Positions 55,637 through 64,000 of a stretch of 64,000 bases of DNA are shown here, piece after piece. The position numbers and the translations under genes were made by a program. The stretch comes from Cohnella panacarvi Gsoil 349 (GTDB lineage Bacteria; Bacillota; Bacilli; Paenibacillales; Paenibacillaceae), in assembly GCF_000515335.1 (NCBI RefSeq), contig NZ_KI911563.1, positions 1,275,598-1,339,597 on the forward strand. The letters are read 5' to 3'. Under the pieces are notes generated by a model that saw nothing but the letters and a program-made list of their open reading frames with translations, did not search any database and was not told the DNA's origin. Every line of letters begins with the position of its first letter. The stretch's first letter is position 1.

Positions 55637-56734
55637 TTAGTGTTTGCGTCCCGGGATTTCTCCGGTTTCCGTGTAGGCGGCGACGATATGGTCGATCTCT
55701 TTCTTCAGTTCGGAGACGAGATCGGCTTCGGGTACTTTGCGGATCATTTCGCCATAACGGAACAGCATGCCTTCTCCGCGCGCTCCCGCGATGCCGATGT
55801 CCGCTTCGCGCGCCTCTCCCGGCCCGTTAACCGCGCAGCCAAGGACGGATACTTTGATCGGTACCTTCAGCTTCGATAAGTACTCCTCTACCTCGTTCGC
55901 CACCGCGAACAAGTCGATATCCAATCTTCCGCACGTCGGGCAAGAAATTAACGTAGGCGCATCGGTAATAAGCCCGAATACCTTAAGCAGCTCGCGCGCC
56001 ACTTTGATCTCTTCCACGGGATCCGCGCTCAGCGAGATGCGCATCGTGTTCCCGATTCCATGGTTAAGCAACACGCCTAGTCCGGCCGCGCTCTTCACCG
56101 TGCCGGAGAACAGCGTGCCCGCTTCCGTAATGCCCAGATGGAGCGGATAGCGAATGACTTCCGCCGCCTTCGTGTATGCCTCGATCGCCATCGGCACATC
56201 GGATGCTTTAAGGGAAACGATAATATCGTGAAAATCAAGCTCTTCCAGTATGCCGATATGGTACAAGGCGCTCTCTACCATCGCGTCCGCCGTTGGATAG
56301 CCGTACTTCTCGAGCAAATGGTTCTCGAGCGACCCCGCGTTGACCCCGATCCGAATCGGCACGCTCCGCTCCTTGCACGCTTTAACGACCGCTTCGACTT
56401 TCTCGCGGCGGCCGATATTGCCCGGATTAATGCGCACTTTATCGATGCCGTTCTCGATGGCCATCAACGCGAGACGATAGTCGAAGTGGATGTCAGCGAC
56501 GAGAGGGATGCTGATCTGGCGCTTGATCTCCTTGATCGCTTCCGCGGCTTCTTTATTGTTGACCGTAACCCGAACGATTTGGCAACCCGCTTCCTCCAGT
56601 CGCTTAATCTCCGCGACCGTAGCGGCAACGTCGGCCGTCTTCGTCGTGCACATGCTCTGCAATATTACTTGATTGTTGCCGCCGATCGTTAAATTCCCCA
56701 CGCGAACGGCGACCGTATCGGTACGTTTGTACAT
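55637..56734 (-). CDS. ispG: 4-hydroxy-3-methylbut-2-enyl diphosphate synthase (flavodoxin)
   Basis: 365 residues from ATG 56734 (GGGGAGA site); an upstream in-frame start at 56767 lacks a signal. Iron-sulphur enzyme of the MEP isoprenoid route. TIM-barrel part ([40 protein letters not shown]) and cluster ligands in [12 protein letters not shown] and [12 protein letters not shown]. Its position between clpX and the SNF2 gene is unrelated to isoprenoid neighbours. Confidence 0.97.
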   Translation of the reverse strand: MYKRTDTVAVRVGNLTIGGNNQVILQSMCTTKTADVAATVAEIKRLEEAGCQIVRVTVNNKEAAEAIKEIKRQISIPLVADIHFDYRLALMAIENGIDKVRINPGNIGRREKVEAVVKACKERSVPIRIGVNAGSLENHLLEKYGYPTADAMVESALYHIGILEELDFHDIIVSLKASDVPMAIEAYTKAAEVIRYPLHLGITEAGTLFSGTVKSAAGLGVLLNHGIGNTMRISLSADPVEEIKVARELLKVFGLITDAPTLISCPTCGRLDIDLFAVANEVEEYLSKLKVPIKVSVLGCAVNGPGEAREADIGIAGARGEGMLFRYGEMIRKVPEADLVSELKKEIDHIVAAYTETGEIPGRKH

Positions 56735-56762
56735 CTTAAGAATCTCCCCTGTATAAGCTAAA

Positions 56763-56790
56763 TCCACCCCGATTGATTACTCGGGGTGGA
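56763..56790 (-). terminator. Hairpin after clpX
   Basis: TCCACCCCGA (56763-56772) and TCGGGGTGGA (56781-56790), a perfect 10-bp stem with an 8-base loop between clpX and ispG. The following T content is low. Confidence 0.65.
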
Positions 56791-56863
56791 ACCGGCGATT
56801 AAGGCGAACGCCGAGTAGTCGATAACCGTATCGGCTTTCGTCCTGCTCCCATCATGCTTTGCG

Positions 56864-58120
<1,257 letters not shown>

Positions 58121-58156
58121 GTAAACCCTCCTTTGAAAAACGGCTGTAACCGCGCT

Positions 58157-58750
58157 CTAAGCGCTAGTCGCAACAGGTGTAGTAATAACGCGGTCGACCA
58201 ATCCATATGCAACGGCTTCTTCCGCACTCATGAAGTTATCGCGATCGGTATCGCGCTCAATCTTCTCGTACGGTTGGCCGGTACGTTCAACGTAAATGCG
58301 GTTGAGCTTCTCTTTTGTCTTGACGATCCAATCGGCGTGGATCTTAATGTCGGATGCCTGACCTCTTACCCCGCCGAGCGGTTGATGGATCATGATCTCG
58401 CTGTTCGGAAGCGCGAAGCGTTTGCCCGGCGCGCCTGCGGTCAGCAAGAGCGAGCCCATGCTGGCAGCCATGCCGACGCAGATCGTGGATACGTCCGGTT
58501 TGATGAACTGCATCGTATCGTAGATTCCCATTCCGGCAGTAACCGACCCGCCGGGAGAATTGATGTACAAGTGAATATCCTTTTCAGGATCTTCCGCCGC
58601 CAAGAAAAGCAGTTGGGCAATGACGAGATTGGCAACATCGTCGTCAATCGCGCTTCCGAGAAAAATAATCCTGTCTTTCAAGAGCCTAGAGTAAATGTCG
58701 TACGACCGCTCTCCGCGATTCGTCTGCTCGACGACCATAGGTACCAGCAT
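58157..58750 (-). CDS. clpP: ClpP serine peptidase subunit
   Basis: 197 residues. Tetradecameric peptidase of ClpXP/ClpCP. Catalytic S97 (GMAASMGS) and H122 (IMIHQPLGG), with the Asp in the [13 protein letters not shown] stretch. Promoter on the minus strand: ATGACA (58816-58821), 17 bases, TAGAAT (58793-58798). No CtsR heptad repeats were seen upstream. Placed between tig and clpX, unlike B. subtilis where clpP is elsewhere. Confidence 0.98.
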   Translation of the reverse strand: MLVPMVVEQTNRGERSYDIYSRLLKDRIIFLGSAIDDDVANLVIAQLLFLAAEDPEKDIHLYINSPGGSVTAGMGIYDTMQFIKPDVSTICVGMAASMGSLLLTAGAPGKRFALPNSEIMIHQPLGGVRGQASDIKIHADWIVKTKEKLNRIYVERTGQPYEKIERDTDRDNFMSAEEAVAYGLVDRVITTPVATSA

Positions 58751-58792
58751 GCAACCAACCTCTTTTCTGAATGGACTTCCAATCTCGGTAAT

Positions 58793-58821
58793 ATTCTAAC
58801 ACGTTCAAATCCGAATGTCAT
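58793..58821 (-). promoter_or_regulatory. Predicted clpP promoter
   Basis: ATGACA (58816-58821), 17-base spacer, TAGAAT (58793-58798) on the minus strand, 43 bases before the clpP ATG. Confidence 0.6.
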
Positions 58822-58886
58822 GTTGACAAGCGCCTGCTTGAGTTGCGCCAAGCCGACTTGCCGCGCCTCGGACCGTACGCGGGGTG

Positions 58887-58919
58887 AAAAATAAGGCACG
58901 CGGGTTTCACGTGCCTTAT
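58887..58919 (-). terminator. Terminator after tig
   Basis: ATAAGGCACG/CGTGCCTTAT stem (58891-58919) with a T-run on the minus strand. It separates tig from clpP-clpX. Confidence 0.85.
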
Positions 58920-58941
58920 CTTATCGCTTGATGCTGTAAAT

Positions 58942-60231
58942 TTATTCGGATTTGCTTTGCTCGATCAGGAACTTAACCGCCTTGCGAACTTTAAGGTCGG
59001 AGGCGAGGCTCTCCAAGTAACCGTTCGAAGCAAAGATGTTGCGAAGCTCGTCGGCAGAACGGTTGTACATCTTGGACAGGTTCTGCAGCTCTTCTTCCAT
59101 GTCCGCGTCGGACACTTCGAAGCCTTCGACTTTAGCGATTTCCTCGAGAACCAAGTTGTTGCGAACGCGCTTCTCGGCGTCGGACTTCATTTGTTCCCGC
59201 AAGGCAGCTTCGTCTTGACCGCTGAATTGGAAGTACAATTGAAGGTTCATGCCTTGCATCCGCAAGCGGTTTTCGAAATCCTTAAGCATGTTGTCGATTT
59301 CGTTATTGATGAGCACTTCAGGCACTTCAAGTTCTGCGCCTTCGGAAGCTTTGTCCACGACCGCGTTCTCGCGAACCGTTTCCAATTCTTTCGCTTTGCG
59401 CTCTTGGAGTTTGCTCGTCAAATCGGCTTTGTATTCGTCCAGCGTGTCGAACTCGCTGACGTCTTTCGCGAACTCGTCGTCAAGCGCAGGCAAGTTCTTG
59501 CGTTTGAGCTCGTTCAATTTGACTTTGAACACGACCGGCTTACCGGCCAAGTTCTCGGCATGGTAGTTCTCCGGGAACGAAACTTCGATGTCCTTCTCTT
59601 CGGCGATGTTGAGGCCGACGACTTGATCTTCGAAGCCGGGGATAAAGGAACCGGAACCGAGCTCGAGCGTGTGGTTCTCGCCTTTGCCGCCTTCGAACGG
59701 AACGCCTTCCAAGAAGCCTTCGAAATCGATCACCGCGTGGTCGCCGAGCTGAGCAGGACCTTCGTCGACGACGACAAGTTCCGCATGGCGCTGTTGGAGA
59801 CGGTTAAGTTCGGCGTTGATCTCTTCTTCGCCGACGCTCGCGTCTTCCGCGGGAACGACTAGGCCTTTGTACTCGCCTAGCTTCACTTCCGGTTTAACGG
59901 TAACTTTAGCTTTGAACTTGAACGCTTGTCCTCTGCCGAATTGCTCGACGTCGATATCGGGACGGTCGATCGGCTCGATGCCCGTGTCTTCGACGGCTTT
60001 CGTGTACACTTCCGGCAACAGAATATCGATTGCGTCTTGGTACAAGCTTTCGATGCCGAAACGGGCTTCGAAAATACCGCGCGGCACTTTGCCTTTGCGG
60101 AATCCAGGTACGTTCACCTTCTGAACGACTTTGCGAAACGCTTTATCCAATGCGGACGCGACTTGCTCTGCATCGACCTCGACTTCAAGGACCCCGATGT
60201 TCTTCTCTATTTTTTCCCAATTAGCTTTCAT
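58942..60231 (-). CDS. tig: Trigger factor
   Basis: 429 residues from ATG 60231 (GGAGGGG upstream). Ribosome-associated chaperone and peptidyl-prolyl isomerase. Ribosome-docking signature NVPGFRKGKVPRGIFE, FKBP-type PPIase domain around 160-240 (GDHAVIDFEGFLEGVPFEGGKGENHTLELGSG region), and a long helical C-terminal arm. Precedes clpP-clpX. Confidence 0.97.
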   Translation of the reverse strand: MKANWEKIEKNIGVLEVEVDAEQVASALDKAFRKVVQKVNVPGFRKGKVPRGIFEARFGIESLYQDAIDILLPEVYTKAVEDTGIEPIDRPDIDVEQFGRGQAFKFKAKVTVKPEVKLGEYKGLVVPAEDASVGEEEINAELNRLQQRHAELVVVDEGPAQLGDHAVIDFEGFLEGVPFEGGKGENHTLELGSGSFIPGFEDQVVGLNIAEEKDIEVSFPENYHAENLAGKPVVFKVKLNELKRKNLPALDDEFAKDVSEFDTLDEYKADLTSKLQERKAKELETVRENAVVDKASEGAELEVPEVLINNEIDNMLKDFENRLRMQGMNLQLYFQFSGQDEAALREQMKSDAEKRVRNNLVLEEIAKVEGFEVSDADMEEELQNLSKMYNRSADELRNIFASNGYLESLASDLKVRKAVKFLIEQSKSE

Positions 60232-60335
60232 ATTATGCTTTCCCCTCCGTAGCTTCTTGCCGCGATCATGCGACCATGACATAAACCATTCCATTATAAA
60301 ACAACATTGACCGCCATTCAAGAAAAACCTATAAG

Positions 60336-61256
60336 CTAAGATTTCCGGGGCTCCAACGCATACTGCCGCAGCCACCTTAACGCCTGCTCATATCGGAATC
60401 GCAGCTCGGCCGTGATCCCGTATTGCTCTCTAATCCATTCGTCGTTCAGCTTGCCTTGCAGCTTCTCGAGCAGCAACTGATGGAGGGCCGCCGCCCACAA
60501 ATCGGATGCGCTGTCGGCGTCGTCGATCATGCTTCTATACGTCGAAGTTCCGTACGCGGATTGCACGCATTCCTTCCACATCTCTTCCGCGAAATAGCTG
60601 AGCGTCGGATCCGATACTTCCGCCGCTTGATGGACTCGATCCAGCACTTGATGAACGCCGGGAGGAAACTCGGAGAACGACATCGGCGTATCCCCCGCGT
60701 CCACGCTCAAGCTCTCGCCGTCTCTCCAGAGCGTCACCGGTCCGGCGCATCCCTGTTTCCTAAGCGCCTGCAGCGCTTTGAACTGGATCGAGGGCAAATA
60801 CGGCTCTCTTGCCAACCATTGCTTCAGCGCGTTCTCGATATCCGGATGTTCCACGTGCATGAGTTGGCCGAGAGCAAGCAATTGCTGTTCGGGATCGTCA
60901 ACGTTGTAAAGCGATGCAAGGAGCTTAGGTATGTAATCGACGTCTGACTGGGCGCGGCCTTGAACTTTGCGCTTCAGCCAATCTTCCTCTTGCTCGTCTT
61001 CTTCGTCGTCTTCCGCTCCGAATCCGTTCGGGGCGATACCATAAACGGCTTCCGGGAACGCGGCGTCCAACCAGCCGAGGAGCGCTTGCCATTCCGTGTG
61101 ATGGCGCTCCGCTTCGCCTCGGCATTGAAGCAGAAACTCGAGCAAACCTTTAGCGTCGCCGTAACGCTCCGTCTCTAACATCTTGGTCAATTGAATCTGA
61201 TAGTAGTCAAGCGTCTTCGGAAATAAGACGAGATTATCTTTATGTTGCTCCGTCAT
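60336..61256 (-). CDS. Acidic TPR-like protein downstream of the SOS mini-gene
   Basis: 306 residues from ATG 61256 (AAGGGGG site); the frame is open to 61292 without a better start. Acidic stretch AEDDEEDEQEED at about 94-105; helical repeats around 115-180 (LASLYNVDDPEQQLLALGQLMHVEHPDIENALKQW) fit a tetratricopeptide fold. It occupies the place of ysoA next to tig in B. subtilis and may be its counterpart. No catalytic motif; function unknown. Confidence 0.7.
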   Translation of the reverse strand: MTEQHKDNLVLFPKTLDYYQIQLTKMLETERYGDAKGLLEFLLQCRGEAERHHTEWQALLGWLDAAFPEAVYGIAPNGFGAEDDEEDEQEEDWLKRKVQGRAQSDVDYIPKLLASLYNVDDPEQQLLALGQLMHVEHPDIENALKQWLAREPYLPSIQFKALQALRKQGCAGPVTLWRDGESLSVDAGDTPMSFSEFPPGVHQVLDRVHQAAEVSDPTLSYFAEEMWKECVQSAYGTSTYRSMIDDADSASDLWAAALHQLLLEKLQGKLNDEWIREQYGITAELRFRYEQALRWLRQYALEPRKS

Positions 61257-61389
61257 GGGGCTATCCCCCTTCCAAGCCGCGACCGCGGCCATCTCCGTTC
61301 ATCGCATTATAGCACGAACGGCATGGCAAATGGAAAGGAAGCGAAGCGCGCGACCGGCGTGGTCACATCGGATGCCGGCATCCCGCGGC

Positions 61390-61584
61390 TTAAATCCGGC
61401 TTACCGGACGCGACGCCAAGATCCGATCGAGCGCGAACGTGCGATAGGCGTGCTTGACCGTGTCGAACCCCTTCAACATCCCATGTTCGACTTGCCGGAC
61501 GCTGATCTGCCTCTGCGTAATATTCCCCTTGCTGTCCTGATAAATGAGCTCGACAATCCGACCGACGCTTCTCTCGATCGACAT
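61390..61584 (-). CDS. 64-residue WYL-like mini-protein under SOS-type promoter
   Basis: ATG 61584 with GGAGG 8 bases upstream. The sequence MSIERSVGRIVELIYQDSKG, then TQRQISVRQVEHG and HAYRTFALDRILASRPV, resembles the core beta-rich part of WYL domains (I.Y.d..G..t.R.I, then R.F.ldRI), which sense nucleic acids or ligands in many SOS and defence regulators. It stands alone without a DNA-binding domain. Its promoter overlaps two LexA boxes. Role unknown. Confidence 0.75.
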   Translation of the reverse strand: MSIERSVGRIVELIYQDSKGNITQRQISVRQVEHGMLKGFDTVKHAYRTFALDRILASRPVSRI

Positions 61585-61602
61585 TGGATTCGCCTCCGTA
61601 CG

Positions 61603-61645
61603 GGAACATTTGTTCCATTATATAACGAACATGCGTTCTTATCAA
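61603..61645 (-). promoter_or_regulatory. Sigma-A promoter with two LexA (DinR) boxes
   Basis: On the minus strand TTGATA (61640-61645), 17 bases, TATAAT (61617-61622). One box, read on the plus strand as CGAACATGCGTTCT (61626-61639), fills the spacer. The second, GGAACATTTGTTCC (61603-61616), a perfect 14-base dyad, lies just after the -10. Centres are 23 bases apart. Both fit the Gram-positive SOS consensus GAAC-N4-GTTC. LexA binding would block the promoter until DNA damage. Confidence 0.88.
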
Positions 61646-61767
61646 GCCGAGAGTACCGAACCTAAAGACCTATTAAAATTATCAAAAATGTAGCGAAGGT
61701 TACAGAAATCGTCACTTTTTGAGTGTTACACTTCCTATAGACAAAAAAGATAGGATGGATAAACCCT

Positions 61768-62781
61768 ATGCTCATATTGCCCGTTGAAAAAGTAGTAAAC
61801 GGAGATTTGCTGGGACGCGGCATTTACTCTCCGGACGGCCGCCTCATGTTAAAGGAAGGCGTGGCTTTAAACGAGAAGCTCATCGAAGGAATCAAGCGAT
61901 TGGGCCAAAAATATATTTTCGTAGAGCTAACGGCGCATCGCGCTTCGGAAAACAGCGATTTAAATAAGATCAGCCATCTCATGAATCTCACGGAAGAAAT
62001 CCTCCAGCAAATTTTTCAAGCGGTTCGCCAATTGAACAACATTCCCGTTCGCCCCTTATTGGAATGGGCAGACCACGTTACGGAAGTTTTCGCGAACGAC
62101 TCCGATCTGACCATGAGTACCAAAGACCTATCGACCGATCCTGCCGAACTGATTTCCCATAGCCTTAACGTATGCTTCCTCTCCCTAATAACCGCCAAGA
62201 CGCTCGGCTACAACAAAAAACAGCTGGAGGAAGTCGCGATCGGAAGCCTGCTTCACGACATCGGACTCGTGCTGCCCCATGACGGCTCGCTGATGATGCA
62301 TCATCCGATCATCGGCTACGATATGCTGAAGAAAGTGAAAGGCATTCCCGACGGCGCGCTCAGGATCGTGCTCCAGCATCACGAGCAAATCGACGGACAC
62401 GGGTTTCCGTTCGGAATCAGTTATTCGAATTGCAACGAAGCGGCGCAGATCTGCGGCGTCGCCAGCGACTTCGATTATTTTATGAACGACAAGACGGCAT
62501 CGCGGCTTCCCGCGGAAGGAATCGACATGGTCATGTCGAAAATAGATACATCCTGCTCCTATGCGGTTGCAAGAGCCTTCATCAAAACTTTCCAGCCTTA
62601 TCCCGTAGGTACGATGGTCGCGCTGACCGGCGGACTGACGGGACGGGTGACCGCGATCAACAAAGCGAATCCAAGCAGACCGGTCATCGTGCTGGACCGT
62701 TGCAACACGAAGGTCGATCTCATGGCGCATACGACGTTCCAGATCGAAAAAGTTCTTATGTACGATTCAATTGGAGGGTGA
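61768..62781 (+). CDS. HD-GYP-like phosphodiesterase domain protein
   Basis: 337 residues from ATG 61768 (TAGGATGG site). N-terminal about 110 residues unassigned (VEKVVNGDLLGRGIYSPDGRLMLKEG, as found before HD-GYP domains). The HD core has H131, LLHDIG with H163/D164, HHP at 179, and HHEQIDGHGFPFG at 204-216. The GYP triplet is GFP, so metal and c-di-GMP chemistry may still work but are not typical. Its stop overlaps the next gene's possible GTG (GTGA). Probably a second-messenger enzyme paired with the Crp-type regulator downstream. Confidence 0.85.
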   Translation: MLILPVEKVVNGDLLGRGIYSPDGRLMLKEGVALNEKLIEGIKRLGQKYIFVELTAHRASENSDLNKISHLMNLTEEILQQIFQAVRQLNNIPVRPLLEWADHVTEVFANDSDLTMSTKDLSTDPAELISHSLNVCFLSLITAKTLGYNKKQLEEVAIGSLLHDIGLVLPHDGSLMMHHPIIGYDMLKKVKGIPDGALRIVLQHHEQIDGHGFPFGISYSNCNEAAQICGVASDFDYFMNDKTASRLPAEGIDMVMSKIDTSCSYAVARAFIKTFQPYPVGTMVALTGGLTGRVTAINKANPSRPVIVLDRCNTKVDLMAHTTFQIEKVLMYDSIGG

Positions 62782-62786
62782 GAATA

Positions 62787-63482
62787 TTGCCGATCGATCG
62801 TCAGAAGCTGCAGTCTTCGATTCCGTTTTTCCGCGAGATCGATCCTGTACTTCTGGACCGCATGGCCCCCTACATCCATCAGAAAACGTACCGCAAAGGC
62901 GAACTCATCTTCCTCGAAGGGGATTACGGCGACGAAATCTTCTTCATACGCAGCGGCTCCGTCAGCATCTATACGTTCGATAAGTCGAAGAAAGTCATAC
63001 TCGCCTTCCTCCACGAGGGCGAGTATTTCGGCGAGATGGCCATGATGAAGCCCGGACTCGTTCGATCGGCGACCGCGGAATGTCTCGTGCAGACGAAGCT
63101 GTATATTCTGCGCAGGAACGATTTCCAGACGCTGATCGAGCAGGACCGCAACATTGCGTTCCAATTATTAGACTACACGATGGAGAGATTGCGCCGGGCG
63201 AATCAGCAAATCTACGACCTGACCTTCCTGAATGTCAGAACGCGTATCGTCAAGCGGCTGCTCCTATTGGCGGAGCCTGGCCTGTCGCAAGGGGCGAACG
63301 AATATACGATGCCGCTCAAAATCACGCATCAGCAGTTGGCCGAGATGGTCGGGGCGGTACGCGAGACCGTATCCAAAGTGCTGCAGGAGCTGCAGGACGA
63401 GGGCGTCATCCAAATCCACGACCGGCACATCAGACTGAACGACGTCGGCGGACTGCGCGCCAGAATCGAGATGGAAGGCTGA
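62787..63482 (+). CDS. Crp/Fnr-family transcription regulator (paralogue 2)
   Basis: 231 residues from TTG 62787, 8 bases after GGAGGG; GTG 62778, which overlaps the HD-GYP stop, is an alternative. N-terminal sensor barrel (KGELIFLEGDYGDEIFFIRSGSVSIY, GEYFGEMAMMKPGLVRSATAE) and winged helix QQLAEMVGAVRETVSKVLQELQDEGVI with the canonical R-E-T-V-S-K recognition pattern. Similar in layout to the gene at 37171. Coupled to an HD-GYP-like gene, so a nucleotide ligand is plausible. Confidence 0.9.
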   Translation: MPIDRQKLQSSIPFFREIDPVLLDRMAPYIHQKTYRKGELIFLEGDYGDEIFFIRSGSVSIYTFDKSKKVILAFLHEGEYFGEMAMMKPGLVRSATAECLVQTKLYILRRNDFQTLIEQDRNIAFQLLDYTMERLRRANQQIYDLTFLNVRTRIVKRLLLLAEPGLSQGANEYTMPLKITHQQLAEMVGAVRETVSKVLQELQDEGVIQIHDRHIRLNDVGGLRARIEMEG

Positions 63483-63513
63483 ACCGCGAAATGATTTTAT
63501 GCCAATTACAGCC

Positions 63514-63543
63514 TTGCGAATCGAATTCATTCTGTGTTACAAT
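63514..63543 (+). promoter_or_regulatory. Predicted tRNA-Arg promoter
   Basis: TTGCGA (63514-63519), 18 bases, TACAAT (63538-63543), 11 bases before the tRNA. Confidence 0.6.
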
Positions 63544-63554
63544 AGCACTCGCGT

Positions 63555-63631
63555 GTCCCAGTAGCTCAGCTGGATAGAGCACTCGCCTTCTAAGCGAGTT
63601 GTCGGGGGTTCGAGTCCCTCCTGGGACGCCA
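63555..63631 (+). tRNA. tRNA-Arg (anticodon TCT)
   Basis: 77 bases including encoded CCA. Acceptor stem GTCCCAG/CTGGGAC, D-arm AGCTCAGCTGGATAGAGC, anticodon stem CTCGC/GCGAG around loop CTTCTAA with TCT at 63589-63591 (reads AGA/AGG), and T-arm GGGGGTTCGAGTCCCTC. All arms pair. Confidence 0.98.
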
Positions 63632-63663
63632 TTAAGCGTCTACCTAATAAGCAATGAACGATA

Positions 63664-63703
63664 AACCCCCGAGGATCCGGATTCTCGGGGGTTCGTGTTT
63701 TTA
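63664..63703 (+). terminator. Terminator after tRNA-Arg
   Basis: AACCCCCGAG (63664-63673) pairs with CTCGGGGGTT (63684-63693), 10 bp with a 10-base loop, followed by GTGTTTTTATT. Confidence 0.88.
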
Positions 63704-63735
63704 TTCGAAACCGGGCGTCCGTCGTTCATGCCGGT

Positions 63736-63870
63736 CTATCGGTTATGCGGGCGAGCCGGGCTATTCTGCGCGGGGTGCAGTTCGTCTCGGTTTTTGATGA
63801 CATTCTTGGCGTAATTGTCGCCTTGGTTGGCATATTTGTTGCCATCGTTCTTCTTAAATTTCTCCGCCAT
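63736..63870 (-). CDS. 44-residue hydrophilic small protein
   Basis: ATG 63870 with AAGGAG 8 bases upstream, TAG at 63736-63738. Starts MAEKFKKNDGNKYANQGDN and is rich in Asn, Lys, Gly, Gln and charged residues, without hydrophobic segments. It resembles small spore- or stress-type proteins in composition only; I do not recognise the family. It follows the partial gene at 63894 by 23 bases. Confidence 0.6.
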   Translation of the reverse strand: MAEKFKKNDGNKYANQGDNYAKNVIKNRDELHPAQNSPARPHNR

Positions 63871-63893
63871 CTGTCTATCTCCTTATCCTCATG

Positions 63894-64000
63894 TTATGGG
63901 TTATGCGTGCTTAAGTGTTGATCCAACGCGTCCTTGACCCCTTCGTGAGCCAGCAATTGCGACGTAAACTCGTCATGGTCCAGCAACCCGACATGATCCG
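63894..64000 (-). CDS. C-terminal end of an unidentified protein (N-terminus off the edge)
   Basis: On the minus strand one frame is open from the window edge to TAA at 63894-63896 and encodes DHVGLLDHDEFTSQLLA then HEGVKDALDQHLSTHNP. Hydrophilic and helical in appearance. The other two frames are less protein-like or stop early. Too short to identify; 23 bases upstream of the 44-residue ORF. Confidence 0.45.
   Translation of the reverse strand, partial: DHVGLLDHDEFTSQLLAHEGVKDALDQHLSTHNP

Noticed and set aside
61371..61382. Perfect 12-base palindrome GATGCCGGCATC
   Set aside because: Short, no T-run, no neighbouring operator or promoter; expected by chance in GC-rich DNA.

Overview
The window looks like chromosomal DNA of an endospore-forming member of the Bacillota, most likely Paenibacillaceae (Cohnella/Paenibacillus type). 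The evidence is a set of sporulation genes (a SpoIID-domain protein, bofC, safA-like, spo0B, spoIVFA/FB, spoVID), strong Gram-positive Shine-Dalgarno sites, a T-box leader on valS, and a gene order close to the Bacillus subtilis block valS-spoVID-hemL-hemB-hemD-hemC-hemX-hemA-engB-lonA-lonB-clpX-tig. Almost everything is on the minus strand, so transcription runs from high to low coordinates. All assignments come from reading the sequence; no database search was run.

Layout, left to right. 1-3.9 kb: spoIID-like (partial), ruvB, ruvA, ruvC. 4.06-6.86 kb: a plus-strand, visibly AT-richer island with a consensus promoter, a 26-codon small ORF, an RRE/E1-like (MccB/ThiF-type) adenylating enzyme, a 19-codon ORF ending in Asn, and a membrane HELAH metallopeptidase. 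6.8-9.1 kb: bofC and a safA-like LysM gene. 9.2-13.0 kb: the pheB-hom-thrB-pheA amino-acid operon. 13.1-16.6 kb: spo0B-obg and rplU-prp-rpmA. 16.6-19.8 kb: RNase G and spoIVFA-spoIVFB. 19.8-25.8 kb: radC and mreB-mreC-mreD-minC-minD-rodA (cell shape and division-site selection). 25.8-31.2 kb: a frameshifted DUF4321 gene, maf, a SPOR-domain gene, folC-murC. 31.2-35.6 kb: T-box-controlled valS and spoVID. 35.8-44.3 kb: the haem block hemA-hemX-precorrin-2 dehydrogenase-hemC-cobA/hemD-hemB-hemL, interrupted by an opposite-strand Crp-family gene. 44.5-49.1 kb: speD, a conserved unknown gene, engB, lonA. 49.25-50.34 kb: a 50-bp tandem-repeat array of about 22 units. 50.4-61.3 kb: lonB, a SWIM-SNF2 helicase, ispG, clpX, clpP, tig and a TPR-like gene (mostly proteostasis). 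61.4-64 kb: a small WYL-like gene under a promoter overlapped by two LexA boxes, an HD-GYP-like/Crp gene pair, tRNA-Arg(TCT), and two small or partial ORFs.

The most interesting locus is the island at 4.06-6.86 kb, inserted between ruvC and bofC. It has the parts of a small ribosomally made, modified peptide system: an E1-like adenylating enzyme with an N-terminal peptide-binding domain, two candidate precursor peptides, and an intramembrane-type protease. The 19-residue ORF ending in Asn suggests microcin C-type peptide-nucleotide chemistry, because MccB enzymes activate a C-terminal Asn. No exporter or dedicated self-immunity gene is visible. The last 11 codons of the protease gene are antisense to the end of bofC, which may mark the insertion edge.

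Functional links: several pro-sigmaK checkpoint components (bofC, spoIVFA, spoIVFB) and both partners of the SafA-SpoVID spore-coat pair lie in one window. L21, L27 and the L27-trimming protease Prp form one operon. LonA, LonB, ClpX, ClpP and trigger factor form a proteostasis block. Two LexA boxes at 61.6 kb, and a weaker one before ruvC, suggest SOS control of a small unknown protein and possibly of Holliday-junction resolution.
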